Shown here: one piece after another, positions 24,662 to 32,196 of the stretch | Layout of the letters: each line of letters opens with the position of its first letter | How positions within the stretch are numbered: position 1 is the first letter of the stretch | Source of the DNA: an uncultured Eubacteriales bacterium | GTDB lineage: Bacteria > Bacillota > Clostridia > Oscillospirales > Acutalibacteraceae | Reading direction: 5' to 3' | DNA: 32,196 bases | Assembly (NCBI GenBank): GCA_900315815.1 | Contig: ONAS01000016.1 | Coordinates: 1 to 32,196 of the forward strand | Position numbers and translations under genes: made by a program | The notes under the pieces: generated by a model | The model's database searches: none | What the model saw: only the letters and a program-made list of their open reading frames with translations | Told to the model about the DNA's origin: nothing

Positions 24662-26425
24662 TTAAAACTTATGGGTCGAGGTATACTCGCCGGGATAGTA
24701 GTAACGCAGGTCGCCTTCGATGACGGTTTCCAGATAATAGCTGATAAACTTGCCGTCGCTGTTCATACATCTGACAGCGTAACAGACATTCTGATTATCA
24801 CTGCCCGCGATCGACGCGCTGAATACAGTGGTGTAGGCATCCGTATCGCCCTTCTTGACCCATCTCTGACCGTTCCACGCAAAGACGCGGTAACCGCTTG
24901 CGCCGACGACAGGATACCATGAGATCTTTTTGGTATTGGAGGTAGGCGTGATATCGAAAACGCAGGGAGCTTCGTAGAAGGTAACATAATTGGAAGCCCG
25001 GAAGCCGCTGACGATGCGGTCGTTTTCATCCATAGCGCGGACGGTGAAATAATAACCGTTATTGCTGACGGCGTCCGCAAAGCTGTAGGTGTTCTCCGCG
25101 GTATCTTCGACCTCGGTCCACTTCATATCGGTCGCCTTGCACTTGCAGTAGACCTTGTACTTCGCTGCGCCCGCGATCTTCGGCCACGACAGATCGCAGG
25201 AGAACGGCATCACAGAGGCTTTGACGACAGGCGTCTCGAGGATCGTGTTGGTAACGCCCTCGGTGTCATACGCAGAGGTAAATACCTTGCCGTCTTCGGA
25301 CAGACAGCGTACGGTGTAGCGATACGCCTTGTTGTATTCAAACTTTTCGTGCAGGAAAGAATTCGTATCGGTCGTACCGAGCGTCTTCCAGCCGGTACCG
25401 TTGTGCAGAAAGACTCTGTACTTTGCGGCGCCCGCTACCTTGCTCCAGTAGATCTGCGGACCCTTTGCCGTATTATTGACCATAGGCTTCGGCGCGGCGA
25501 TGTACTGGATCGACTTTTCCTGATAAGCGGAAAGCACCGGGCTGATGGTTTTTACGGTATATTTGTAGGTATTGCCGCTTTTTACGTCGGTGTCGATATA
25601 GTTTGACTTCTCAACATCGGCGAGCTTTGCCCACTTTTTGGTGGTATCATTGAAGCGATAGACACGATACTGCGCCGCGTTGGGAACATTGTTCCAATCG
25701 ACCAGAACGCTGTCCACCTGATTGACCAGTCTCAGCGTAGGCGTGTCCAGCAGATCGGCGTTGATGGGCAGCATGTCAAAGCTGAAATACGCGCGTGAAT
25801 TGGTAACGGCGGTCGTCAGAACGACACGGGAGGTAGATACCGTCGGATTGACGCATACCATCACATAATTGTCATCGACCGAGGAATGGATCCTGTAGCC
25901 GGTCGCGTCCTTGGAAATGATCCACTTCTGCTCGGCGGCATTGCGCTTCGTGGTATGGAAAAGATACGCGCCCTCTTTGACCTCAGAGCCGTTCATCTCG
26001 ATATAGAGATTTATCGCGACACTGCGGATCCTGTAAGCGTTTCCGTCACGTGTAAAATGCCATACCTGAGAATTATAGCCGTTCAGCTTGCGGAGGATGT
26101 CCGTATCGGCAGCCTTTGAAGGAACTGTCAGGAAATAGTCGCTGTATCTGACCATTCTGACACGCGCATAGAAGCTGTCGCCGAGATTGACGGGATTGAC
26201 CGCGCCGGTATCGGCGATCTCTTCCTCGGAAGATACATCGGCGATCTCAGGCTCGGCGCCGGTATCGGCAAACTCGTCCGCCGCTTCGGTCGCGGTTTCG
26301 ACGGTCTCAGCAGCGGCGCTTTCCCCGACAGTCTCAGCCTCAGTCGCAGAAGCGGAGATCATACCGACGGCAAGCACGCTAAGTATCATCGCAAGGCAAA
26401 CAGTTAATGATAATAGTTTCTTCAT
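24662..26425 (-). CDS. Secreted protein with RICIN-like and four Fn3-like domains
   Basis: A 587-residue protein. A signal peptide ends in ASA (cleavage after A27), then comes an acidic Ala/Glu/Thr-rich linker (28-75). Residues about 80-215 look like a RICIN beta-trefoil, with QVW and QKW motifs. Four Fn3-like repeats follow, each with a core W..V.GA..Y.V (about 243-255, 327-338, 414-425, 503-514) and ending YxYTVR. There is no LPXTG, dockerin or SLH motif visible, so it is probably released or held non-covalently. Binding of carbohydrate is suggested by the RICIN fold only. No enzyme domain is seen. Confidence 0.85.
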   Translation of the reverse strand: MKKLLSLTVCLAMILSVLAVGMISASATEAETVGESAAAETVETATEAADEFADTGAEPEIADVSSEEEIADTGAVNPVNLGDSFYARVRMVRYSDYFLTVPSKAADTDILRKLNGYNSQVWHFTRDGNAYRIRSVAINLYIEMNGSEVKEGAYLFHTTKRNAAEQKWIISKDATGYRIHSSVDDNYVMVCVNPTVSTSRVVLTTAVTNSRAYFSFDMLPINADLLDTPTLRLVNQVDSVLVDWNNVPNAAQYRVYRFNDTTKKWAKLADVEKSNYIDTDVKSGNTYKYTVKTISPVLSAYQEKSIQYIAAPKPMVNNTAKGPQIYWSKVAGAAKYRVFLHNGTGWKTLGTTDTNSFLHEKFEYNKAYRYTVRCLSEDGKVFTSAYDTEGVTNTILETPVVKASVMPFSCDLSWPKIAGAAKYKVYCKCKATDMKWTEVEDTAENTYSFADAVSNNGYYFTVRAMDENDRIVSGFRASNYVTFYEAPCVFDITPTSNTKKISWYPVVGASGYRVFAWNGQRWVKKGDTDAYTTVFSASIAGSDNQNVCYAVRCMNSDGKFISYYLETVIEGDLRYYYPGEYTSTHKF

Positions 26426-26700
26426 CTATTTCACTCCATTCTAATCTATGTTATTATACAATTATAATTCTAATCCATAATTATTTGAAAGAATTAAACG
26501 AGCCGATTGTGTAAACATTTTTTTAACAAACGCAAAAATACAGTCACAGCGCCGATCATCACACGCTGCGGCATGAAATCATAGGGCAAGTGCGCCCATC
26601 AGGTCAAACAATAATAGCCAAATCTGCGGCGAAATACAAAAGCGATTTTATCAACAGTGACAAATGACGCTTGATAAGCCGTTTCTTGTTCATTTTTTAC
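26426..26700. other. Intergenic gap between the secreted protein gene and yajC
   Basis: A divergent intergenic stretch of 275 bp before the yajC promoter, AT-rich near both ends. On the minus strand a TATAAT lies 17 bp from TTCAAA about 40 bp upstream of the secreted-protein gene, a weak promoter candidate. A short GGGC/GCCC stem occurs near 26583-26597. I see no small gene and no riboswitch. Confidence 0.5.
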
Positions 26701-26729
26701 TTGCAAAAGTTATTTTTTACTGTTATAAT
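26701..26729 (+). promoter_or_regulatory. Promoter of yajC
   Basis: TTGCAA (26701-26706) and TATAAT (26724-26729) are 17 bp apart. The start codon at 26762 follows AAAGGA with nine bases between. Confidence 0.8.
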
Positions 26730-26761
26730 AACCAAAGATTCGCTAGAAAGGATGAATTACT

Positions 26762-27154
26762 ATGCAAGGTTGGGTAATGATACTCATATACGCGGCTCTC
26801 TTCGGCGTACTTTATCTTGTGCTGATCAGACCGAATTCGAAGAAGAAAAAAGAAGAACAGGCAATGCGCGATAACATCTCGATCGGCGACGACGTCACCA
26901 CCATCGGCGGTATCGTCGGCAGGATCGTCGCTATCAAAGAGGACGAGGACGCGTTCATCATCGAGACCGGCTCCGACAGAGTCAAGATGAAGTTCAAGAA
27001 ATGGGCTATCTCCAGCGTAGATACCGTGAAGGAGCCTGCCGCCGGCACCACTAAGGCAAGCAGAATGGAACAGCTTCAGGAAATGCGCGAAGCAAAGAGA
27101 AAAGCCAAGGAAGAAAAAAAGGCTGCGAAACAGGAAGCAAAAAATAATCAATAA
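26762..27154 (+). CDS. yajC: Preprotein translocase subunit YajC
   Basis: A 130-residue protein with one N-terminal membrane span (about 3-22, followed by RPNSKKKKEEQ), the conserved MRDNISIGDDVTTIGGIVGRI core and a long Lys/Glu/Ala-rich cytoplasmic tail (about 95-130). YajC associates with SecDF at the Sec translocon. Usually it precedes secDF or follows tgt; tgt is two genes upstream here, separated by the inserted secreted-protein gene, and secDF is absent. The gene has its own promoter. Confidence 0.95.
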   Translation: MQGWVMILIYAALFGVLYLVLIRPNSKKKKEEQAMRDNISIGDDVTTIGGIVGRIVAIKEDEDAFIIETGSDRVKMKFKKWAISSVDTVKEPAAGTTKASRMEQLQEMREAKRKAKEEKKAAKQEAKNNQ

Positions 27155-27166
27155 GATATAAAAATC

Positions 27167-27202
27167 ATCACCTCTGAATAGACATTACAGAGGTGATTTT
27201 TT
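27167..27202 (+). terminator. yajC terminator hairpin containing the next gene's ribosome site
   Basis: Arms ATCACCTCTG (27167-27176) and CAGAGGTGAT (27188-27197) are perfect over 10 bp, flanked by A-run and T-run that lengthen the stem. TTTTT and the next ATG (27203) follow directly. The AGAGGTG in the 3' arm is the only ribosome site for that gene, as at sigK and DUF3343. Confidence 0.8.
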
Positions 27203-27604
27203 ATGTCCGGAATGATAAAGGATGACAGGTTCCCGCTGAAAGCGATCCTGATCGGCACGGGGGTATCGCTTGCGGTGATGCCGGCGCTGATCTGTGTGAT
27301 CTGCGGCGTGATGAGTTTTTCTTCCGGCGTCCCCTATTCGCTGATCCCGTATATCCTGCTGATCGCAGACGCAGGCGGCGCTTTCTGCGGCGCGTACTGC
27401 TGTGCCGCCGTCAACAAAAGCCGCGGACTGATACTCGGTCTTGTGTGCGGTTTCATCCTGTTTGTGATCCATTTTATCGCGGGACTCACCACCGGCGATA
27501 CCGTCGGTATGATGACGCTTCTGCGATTTGCGGTATTGATGATATTCGGGATGCTCGGCGGGATCAAGGGCGTCAATAAAAAAGAAAGAGTGCGGATAAA
27601 GTAA
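27203..27604 (+). CDS. TIGR04086-type small membrane protein
   Basis: A 133-residue protein with four hydrophobic segments (about 15-37, 46-70, 75-95, 100-122) of the small membrane family annotated TIGR04086 in clostridia, commonly next to yajC. The pattern GAFCGAYCCAAVNKSRGLILGLVCG and the final GGIKGVNKK agree with the family as I recall it. Function unknown. Its start lies inside the tail of the yajC hairpin. Confidence 0.8.
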   Translation: MSGMIKDDRFPLKAILIGTGVSLAVMPALICVICGVMSFSSGVPYSLIPYILLIADAGGAFCGAYCCAAVNKSRGLILGLVCGFILFVIHFIAGLTTGDTVGMMTLLRFAVLMIFGMLGGIKGVNKKERVRIK

Positions 27605-27627
27605 GAGAGGGCTGCTAGCCCTCTCTT
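27603..27627. terminator. Bidirectional terminator overlapping two stop codons
   Basis: Arms AAGAGAGGGCT (27603-27613) and AGCCCTCTCTT (27617-27627) form a perfect 11-bp stem with a GCT loop; TTATTATTT follows. The 5' arm overlaps the upstream stop codon (27602-27604) and the stem contains the stop of the converging pseudouridine synthase gene (27615-27617). Confidence 0.85.
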
Positions 27628-28487
27628 ATTATTTGGAAGAATACATCCGGAATCAGCGTATGATAAGAATACAGCATATTCTCAAACGGATGTCTGAAGC
27701 AGAGATGATCGCAATGAAGCGCGGTGCGATCGATAAAGCGTCTGCTTCCGCCGTAAAGGTCGTCGCCGGCAAGCGGATGACCGATACTGCTCATATGGCA
27801 TCGGATCTGATGCGTCCTGCCGGTCTCCAGCACCAATCTCAGATACGTATGCTGATTGCCGGTTTCGATCGGCCTGTAATGCGTGATCGCCGCCGATCCG
27901 TCGTCCCTGACAACGCGTTCGATCTTGCTGGAATCCGCAAGACCGATCGGTCTGTCGATCGTTCCCGCCTCCTTGATGATCCCCTCGCATATCGCAACAT
28001 AGGATTTTTCGATGTTGTCCTTGACCAGCGCGTAGGTCAGGCGATCCTTGGCGATCAGCACACACCCGGAGGTATCCTTATCCAGCCGGTTGAGAGCGCG
28101 AAAAATATAGCTCTCTCCCCTGCTCCGCTGATGATAGCTGACGATATTGGCAAGTGTATCCAGCTGATGCGTCTTTGTCGGATGGACCGGCATATGCGCA
28201 GGCTTATCGATCAGCAACAGATAGTCATCCTCAAACAGGATATCAAGGTCGCCCTCTACGGGTGTGATTTCGTTGGCTTCTCCGGGCAGTTTCAGCGTGA
28301 TCACATCGCCCGCGTGAACGATATCGCAGGATCTCAAAGATTGTTCCGCGCGGAAGATCCCGCCGTCCGAGTATTTCAGCACCGTCATGGAACGCGCGGT
28401 GATCCCGCAGGACCGGCGCAGAAAATCTCTCACAGTCGCGCCGTCATTCTTTTCATTGACAGTGAAATCAAAAGATTTTAAAGACAT
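27615..28487 (-). CDS. RluA-family pseudouridine synthase
   Basis: A 290-residue protein with an N-terminal S4-like RNA-binding part (about 12-68) and a catalytic domain with the RluA motif RALNRLDKDTSGCVLIAK (D136 catalytic; the usual H of HRLD is N here). DKPAHMPVHP (94-103) and GRTHQIRCHMSSIGHPLAGDDLYG near 220-245 are also typical. It isomerises uridines in rRNA or tRNA; the exact target (RluD, RluC or YlyB-like) cannot be assigned. It overlaps the DUF1294 gene by 20 bases. Confidence 0.9.
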   Translation of the reverse strand: MSLKSFDFTVNEKNDGATVRDFLRRSCGITARSMTVLKYSDGGIFRAEQSLRSCDIVHAGDVITLKLPGEANEITPVEGDLDILFEDDYLLLIDKPAHMPVHPTKTHQLDTLANIVSYHQRSRGESYIFRALNRLDKDTSGCVLIAKDRLTYALVKDNIEKSYVAICEGIIKEAGTIDRPIGLADSSKIERVVRDDGSAAITHYRPIETGNQHTYLRLVLETGRTHQIRCHMSSIGHPLAGDDLYGGSRRFIDRTALHCDHLCFRHPFENMLYSYHTLIPDVFFQIIREG

Positions 28488-28746
28488 AATGTCCTCCTGT
28501 CCAGATCAGCGCCAGTTCTAAAAAGAAAATGACGGGAATACCAATCATAAAAAGAGGCTTGCGCGTCTTATGACGGATGACAAGCATCGTCAGATACATC
28601 GCCGGAGAACCTCCCAGAGCCGCGATCAACAGCAGGGTGCGCTCCGGAGTGCGGCGGCGATGATTCTCGGCGGCGAGCTTATCATGCGCCGTGATCACGA
28701 TCGCGACAAGATTGATGACGATCAGATAAAGAATCAAATAAAACAT
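28468..28746 (-). CDS. DUF1294 membrane protein
   Basis: A 92-residue protein with three hydrophobic segments (1-19, 36-58, 65-85). The pattern DK..A..HRRRTPERTLLLIAALGGSPAM and RHKTRKPLF is the DUF1294 signature. Function unknown. A GAGG site precedes its ATG. It is the first gene of a pair with the RluA-type synthase, and only 18 bp separate it from the divergent gene at 28765. Confidence 0.9.
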   Translation of the reverse strand: MFYLILYLIVINLVAIVITAHDKLAAENHRRRTPERTLLLIAALGGSPAMYLTMLVIRHKTRKPLFMIGIPVIFFLELALIWTGGHYVFKIF

Positions 28747-28764
28747 AATACCTCGGAGTGAAAA

Positions 28765-29979
28765 ATGAAATTGAAAAAGATCCTACCCGTTCTCTTATCC
28801 GTTCTGTTTCTGACAGGCGCAGTGTTCATTACATCGACCGCACCGAAAAAAAGCGAAAAAGAAAGCCGCCGATCAACTGCCGCGGTCGGAAATCCCTCTC
28901 CCGAACTGCCCGATGAAACGCGCGGTCTTTGGGTGACCTATATGACGCTGGATGTGGAAAACGAGGCAGATAAGCGCGCCGCTTTTGAGAAAAAGCTCGA
29001 CGCGATCACAAACGACGCCGTAAAAGGGAATTTCAATACCCTGATCGTTCAGGTGCGTCCCTTCTGTGACGCGATATATCCGTCGGAATTCTTTCCGTGG
29101 TCGCATATCATCAGCGGTACGCAGGGCGTTGACCCTGGCTTTGACCCGCTGGCTCTTATCGTGGAAAAGTGTCAACAGAACGGGCTGTACCTGCACGCAT
29201 GGATCAATCCCTACCGTGTTGCGACGGCGCAGACGCCTGCTGAGCTGAGCGACCGCAGCCCTGTCACAGAGGATGAAGCGCTCGGCGTGGAGATCAACGG
29301 CAGTATCTATCTCGATCCCGCATCCGAAAAAACGCAGAAGCTGATTGCCGACGGCGTCAGGGAGCTTGCGGAAAAGTATGACATCGACGGCATCCAGTTT
29401 GACGATTATTTTTATCCGGAAAACTGCGGCGATTTCGACAAAGCGGAGTATCTGCGGTATTTGGAGGAGAACGGAGAGCAGATAAGCATTGAAGAATTCC
29501 GCAAAAACAATGTTTCAAAGATGGTAAGCGAGGCATACGCCGCGGCACATGAGGCGGACAGTGATATCCTGTTCGGCATTTCTCCGCAGGGAAACCTGCG
29601 CAACAACGACGGCTTGTACGCGGATGTAGAAGCATGGAGCGCAGAGGAAGGATATATCGATTATATCTGTCCGCAGATCTACTTCAGTCTGGACAATCCG
29701 GCGCTGACCTTTGAGGATTGTCTGAGCGAATGGCTCTCGCTGAAAAAGCACAAGGGTCTGAGGCTGTTTGTCGGATTATCGGGATACAAGGCAGGCACGG
29801 ACGCCGACGACGGCACATGGCTGGACAATCACGATATCCTGCAGACGGAGATCGGAATCCTGCGTCAGCAGCATACGGACGGCTGGATCCTGTACAGCTA
29901 TGACAGCCTGCACAATGAGGAAAACAGCGAGGAGATCCAGAACGTGATCCGTTATCTGACGACCTCGGCGGTACAGTAA
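28765..29979 (+). CDS. Secreted glycosyl hydrolase-like protein (GHL10/DUF187 family)
   Basis: A 404-residue protein with an N-terminal hydrophobic signal or anchor (about 5-26). The catalytic-barrel segments of the GHL10 family appear in order: ETRGLWVTYM (51-60), QVRPFCDAIYPS (96-107), LHAWINPYRV (143-152), LDP (183-185) and DGIQFDDYFYP (208-218). Members act at the cell envelope and are annotated as putative glycan hydrolases. CGGAG precedes the ATG. The 3' end overlaps the converging mtaB by 28 bases. Probable substrate (peptidoglycan or dietary polysaccharide) is undetermined. Confidence 0.88.
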   Translation: MKLKKILPVLLSVLFLTGAVFITSTAPKKSEKESRRSTAAVGNPSPELPDETRGLWVTYMTLDVENEADKRAAFEKKLDAITNDAVKGNFNTLIVQVRPFCDAIYPSEFFPWSHIISGTQGVDPGFDPLALIVEKCQQNGLYLHAWINPYRVATAQTPAELSDRSPVTEDEALGVEINGSIYLDPASEKTQKLIADGVRELAEKYDIDGIQFDDYFYPENCGDFDKAEYLRYLEENGEQISIEEFRKNNVSKMVSEAYAAAHEADSDILFGISPQGNLRNNDGLYADVEAWSAEEGYIDYICPQIYFSLDNPALTFEDCLSEWLSLKKHKGLRLFVGLSGYKAGTDADDGTWLDNHDILQTEIGILRQQHTDGWILYSYDSLHNEENSEEIQNVIRYLTTSAVQ

Positions 29980-31244
29980 TCCTCAAACGCCTGTGTGATG
30001 ATGATCTCATACGATCTGCCGGTCTCAAGCGACTCATCGCTGATCCTGATGCGCGTGTAATTCGGGGTGTATCCTTCATGAACGCCGTCCTTGTCCATAG
30101 ACTCGATCAGAACGGTCGTCCTCTTCCCCGTCTGAGCCTGCATGAACCTTTTCTGAGCGTCCAGCATATGCGCGATCATGATATCCGCACGCTCGTGCTT
30201 GACATGCTCGTCCACATGACCGTCCATTTTATCGGCAGCGGTGCCTTTTCTGCGGGAGTAAGGAAATACATGCGTTTTGGCGAAGCCCATCTCATAGCAG
30301 AACGAAAGCGACTGCTGAAACTCTTCCTCACTCTCACCGACAAAGCCGACCATCACGTCGGTCGTGATCGCGGGATCGTCAAACAGCGCACGGATATTCT
30401 CAACGATGCGGCGGTATTCGGCAGTATCATAATGACGGCGCATCCGCTTTAAGGTCGCGTCACAGCCGGATTGCAGAGAAAGATGGAAATGCGGGCAGAA
30501 CTTCGTCAGGAGCGCCAGCTTTTTCAGCATCTCTTCCGTCATCCGCTCCGGCTCGATCGAACCGAGGCGGACGCGTTCGATCCCGTCGATATCACAGACC
30601 GTCTTGACAGCGTCATAAATATCGGCGTCAAATTCCTGACCGTACGCGGAGAGATTGATGCCTACCAGCACGATCTCTCTGAAGCCGTGAAGCGCCAGAT
30701 CCCGCGCTTCCTTTTCAAGTATATCCAGCGGCTTAGAACGGACTCTGCCGCGCGCATACGGGATGATGCAGTAGGTGCAAAAGCGATTGCAGCCATCCTC
30801 GATCTTGATGAACGCTCTGGTGCGCTCTTCAAAGCCGTGGATGCGCATCGGCTCAAACAGCTCGTCCTTGACATGCTCTCCGATCCGGATCAGCTGACGC
30901 CTGTCTTTCAGATATTCTTCCAGTACCGGCACGATATCCCTGCGGGCGGTATTCCCCATCACGATATCACAGCCGTCAAACAGTTCGGGCTTATCCGAGA
31001 ATGCCTGCGGCATACATCCGCACAGGACGATGATGCAGTCCGGATTCTCTCTGCGGACGCGATGGATCATTTTTCTGCATTTGGAGTCGCCGGTCGCGGT
31101 AACGGTGCAGGAATTGACGATACAGATATCCGCGATATGATAATCGGGGACGGACTCATGGCCGCTTTCTGTCAACAATTCCGCCATCAGCTGCGATTCA
31201 TACTGATTCACCTTGCAGCCCAATGTCATAATATAAAACTTCAA
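29952..31244 (-). CDS. mtaB: tRNA (N6-threonylcarbamoyladenosine(37)-C2)-methylthiotransferase MtaB
   Basis: A 430-residue radical SAM methylthiotransferase that turns t6A37 into ms2t6A37; its substrate is made by TsaBDE, of which tsaB and tsaE lie 17 kb away. The UPF0004 cluster cysteines are C10 (TLGCKVNQ), C46 and C77; the radical SAM cluster is C152, C156, C159 in CNRFCTYC. A C-terminal TRAM-like region is present. I use TTG 31244 (protein MKFYIMTLGC) because GTGGTG lies six bases upstream and the promoter (31261-31289) rules out the more upstream ATG at 31289. Confidence 0.92.
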   Translation of the reverse strand: MKFYIMTLGCKVNQYESQLMAELLTESGHESVPDYHIADICIVNSCTVTATGDSKCRKMIHRVRRENPDCIIVLCGCMPQAFSDKPELFDGCDIVMGNTARRDIVPVLEEYLKDRRQLIRIGEHVKDELFEPMRIHGFEERTRAFIKIEDGCNRFCTYCIIPYARGRVRSKPLDILEKEARDLALHGFREIVLVGINLSAYGQEFDADIYDAVKTVCDIDGIERVRLGSIEPERMTEEMLKKLALLTKFCPHFHLSLQSGCDATLKRMRRHYDTAEYRRIVENIRALFDDPAITTDVMVGFVGESEEEFQQSLSFCYEMGFAKTHVFPYSRRKGTAADKMDGHVDEHVKHERADIMIAHMLDAQKRFMQAQTGKRTTVLIESMDKDGVHEGYTPNYTRIRISDESLETGRSYEIIITQAFEDYCTAEVVR

Positions 31245-31260
31245 ATCAATCACCACGTAC

Positions 31261-31289
31261 AGTATAGTCAGTTTCACGCCAAAAGTCAA
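31261..31289 (-). promoter_or_regulatory. Promoter of mtaB
   Basis: On the minus strand TTGACT (31284-31289) and TATACT (31261-31266) are 17 bp apart. Transcription would start near 31254, leaving a leader of only about ten bases before TTG 31244. Confidence 0.75.
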
Positions 31290-31303
31290 ATATCGCGCAA
31301 AAT

Positions 31304-31329
31304 GCGGGAGCAGATTTCTCTGCTCCCGC
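31304..31329 (-). terminator. Terminator of the starch-binding protein gene
   Basis: Perfect 11-bp arms GCGGGAGCAGA (31304-31314) and TCTGCTCCCGC (31319-31329) with a four-base loop. On the minus strand ATTTTGCG follows. It lies between the gene stop (31352) and the mtaB promoter. Confidence 0.85.
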
Positions 31330-31351
31330 TGTTTGATGAATTGGTTTGTAA

Positions 31352-32196
31352 TTACTCAACGCCGTAAACGTAAGTACCGCAAGTGTACTTTCCATCTTTC
31401 TGTCCGTTGATATAATAGCCCATATTGGGTGTGCCGTCCAGAGACAGGTCAACTGTCTGTGCACCATTACCGTTATTGTAGATAATGTTATCATACTGAG
31501 GCTCAATGGTGAACTTGTAGACCTTCTCTCCATAAGGATTGTTCTCGACAAATTCCATCGGAATTCCGGGCCAAACCTGTTTCTCACCGCCGCCGGTCGT
31601 CCATACATACGCATACACTTCGTTCCAATCCTTGGTGCTGAAGTATACATCATAGGTGTCATCGGGATCAATGGGAGAAACGGTAGGATCGGGATCGTCG
31701 GGATCGGGGGTGACAGTACCGCCGCCATAGCCGAGTGTGTAGGTATCGTTGTCGCTCTCGGTCAGATACAGGGTATGCGTACCCGCGGGAACGTACATCT
31801 TATCAAAGACAGCAGTCAGATTATGCTCATTGACCAGTGTTACGGGATTGACAAAACCCTGCCAGCCGTCGGTGCAATACTGAATGCCGGTATCGTAGTT
31901 ACGGACAAACACATAGCTTGCAGCCGGGAAGTCGAAGGTCAGCGTACCGGTGGCCTTATTGAATTTTTCTTCCTTATTTCTGGTCTGGTCGCTGGTACCG
32001 AACGCTTCACAGTAGATCACCGCGACAAAGTCGTTCGGCAGCGGTTTGGTAATCGGAACATACGGATCGGTCGGCTCGACATAAGGATCAGTCGGCTCAA
32101 TGTACGGAGTGGTCGGTTCCACATAAGGAGTGGTCGGAGCGGTCGTGGGATCGGTTCCGTCGAGATACTTGCCGATGCCGTAAGTGTTCAGCTTCT
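31352..32196 (-). CDS. Secreted starch-binding (CBM26-like) protein, 5' end beyond the window
   Basis: The frame is open through the right edge (281 residues visible, starting KLNTYGIGKYLDG); the N-terminus is missing. A Pro/Thr linker of PTxPYxE repeats is followed by a beta-rich domain (from VAVIYCEAFG to LYLTESDNDTYTLGYGGG), an Asp/Pro-rich linker and a C-terminal domain with DVYFSTKDW, AYVWTTGGGEKQVWPG and NGNGAQTVDLSL, which fits starch-binding family 26 (aromatic W and Y residues on one face). Such modules anchor amylases or starch scaffolds in Ruminococcus. Whether an enzyme domain lies upstream is unknown. The first visible Met codon at 32122 is internal. Confidence 0.82.
   Translation of the reverse strand, partial: KLNTYGIGKYLDGTDPTTAPTTPYVEPTTPYIEPTDPYVEPTDPYVPITKPLPNDFVAVIYCEAFGTSDQTRNKEEKFNKATGTLTFDFPAASYVFVRNYDTGIQYCTDGWQGFVNPVTLVNEHNLTAVFDKMYVPAGTHTLYLTESDNDTYTLGYGGGTVTPDPDDPDPTVSPIDPDDTYDVYFSTKDWNEVYAYVWTTGGGEKQVWPGIPMEFVENNPYGEKVYKFTIEPQYDNIIYNNGNGAQTVDLSLDGTPNMGYYINGQKDGKYTCGTYVYGVE

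Noticed and set aside
27633-28481. Long + frame opposite the RluA-type gene
   Set aside because: Antisense shadow; no ribosome site or recognisable motif.
30471-31367. Long + frame opposite mtaB
   Set aside because: Antisense shadow that runs through the mtaB promoter and the next terminator.

Overview
The window looks like a chromosomal segment of a Gram-positive, spore-forming gut clostridium, most likely Ruminococcus or a close Oscillospiraceae relative. I infer this from protein-level recognition only. The evidence is an intact pro-sigma-K gene next to cwlD, strong AAGGAGG-type ribosome binding sites, the c-di-AMP pair cdaA-cdaR, a DAP/lysine cluster with an aspartate-semialdehyde dehydrogenase of the archaeal/fungal type, and secreted proteins carrying RICIN, Fn3-like and starch-binding (CBM26-like) modules. 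Genes are of moderate GC; several intergenic gaps are much richer in AT.

Layout. 1-3.0 kb (+): the tail of an unknown gene, then a self-contained GntR(YtrA-type)/ABC ATPase/permease/lipoprotein operon with a palindromic operator on its promoter. 3.1-4.1 kb (-): a XerC/D-type tyrosine recombinase. 4.06-4.89 kb: an AT-rich gap with a long palindrome that partly resembles a dif site, a decayed spore-coat-like pseudogene and otherwise no clear gene. 4.9-9.4 kb (-): prfC, sigK, cwlD, radA. 9.5-11.6 kb (+): hemW, tRNA-Ser(CGA), a tandem and palindromic repeat made from the tRNA 3' end, and a small acidic protein gene. 11.7-14.4 kb (-): tsaE-tsaB-rpiB-upp-lipoprotein, tightly packed. 14.5-15.7 kb (+): rodA-like SEDS gene. 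15.8-17.9 kb (-): cdaA-cdaR. 18.0-22.3 kb (-): asd-dapA-dapB, then a DUF3343 gene and a cysteine desulfurase-like gene. 22.4-24.6 kb (+): queA-tgt (queuosine). 24.7-26.4 kb (-): secreted RICIN/Fn3-like protein. 26.7-27.6 kb (+): yajC and a small membrane protein. 27.6-28.7 kb (-): RluA-family pseudouridine synthase and DUF1294. 28.8-30.0 kb (+): GHL10-type lipoprotein or secreted glycosidase. 30.0-31.2 kb (-): mtaB. 31.35 kb to the edge (-): partial secreted starch-binding protein.

Most is core metabolism: tRNA modification (tsaB, tsaE, queA, tgt, mtaB, hydF-like none), cell wall precursors and growth (asd, dapA, dapB, rodA, cdaA/R), sporulation (sigK, cwlD) and secretion (yajC). The most interesting non-gene signals are: (1) a 93-bp module, present twice 236 bp apart, in which the tRNA-Ser 3' end, a terminator and an inverted copy of the same tRNA end form one palindrome, with a structured 143-bp spacer between the copies; (2) three terminator-like hairpins whose 3' arm is the Shine-Dalgarno sequence of the next gene (sigK, DUF3343, TIGR04086), the 5' arm mimicking the anti-SD; (3) the palindrome/dif-like site next to the recombinase gene. 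No CRISPR array, prophage or intact insertion sequence was seen.
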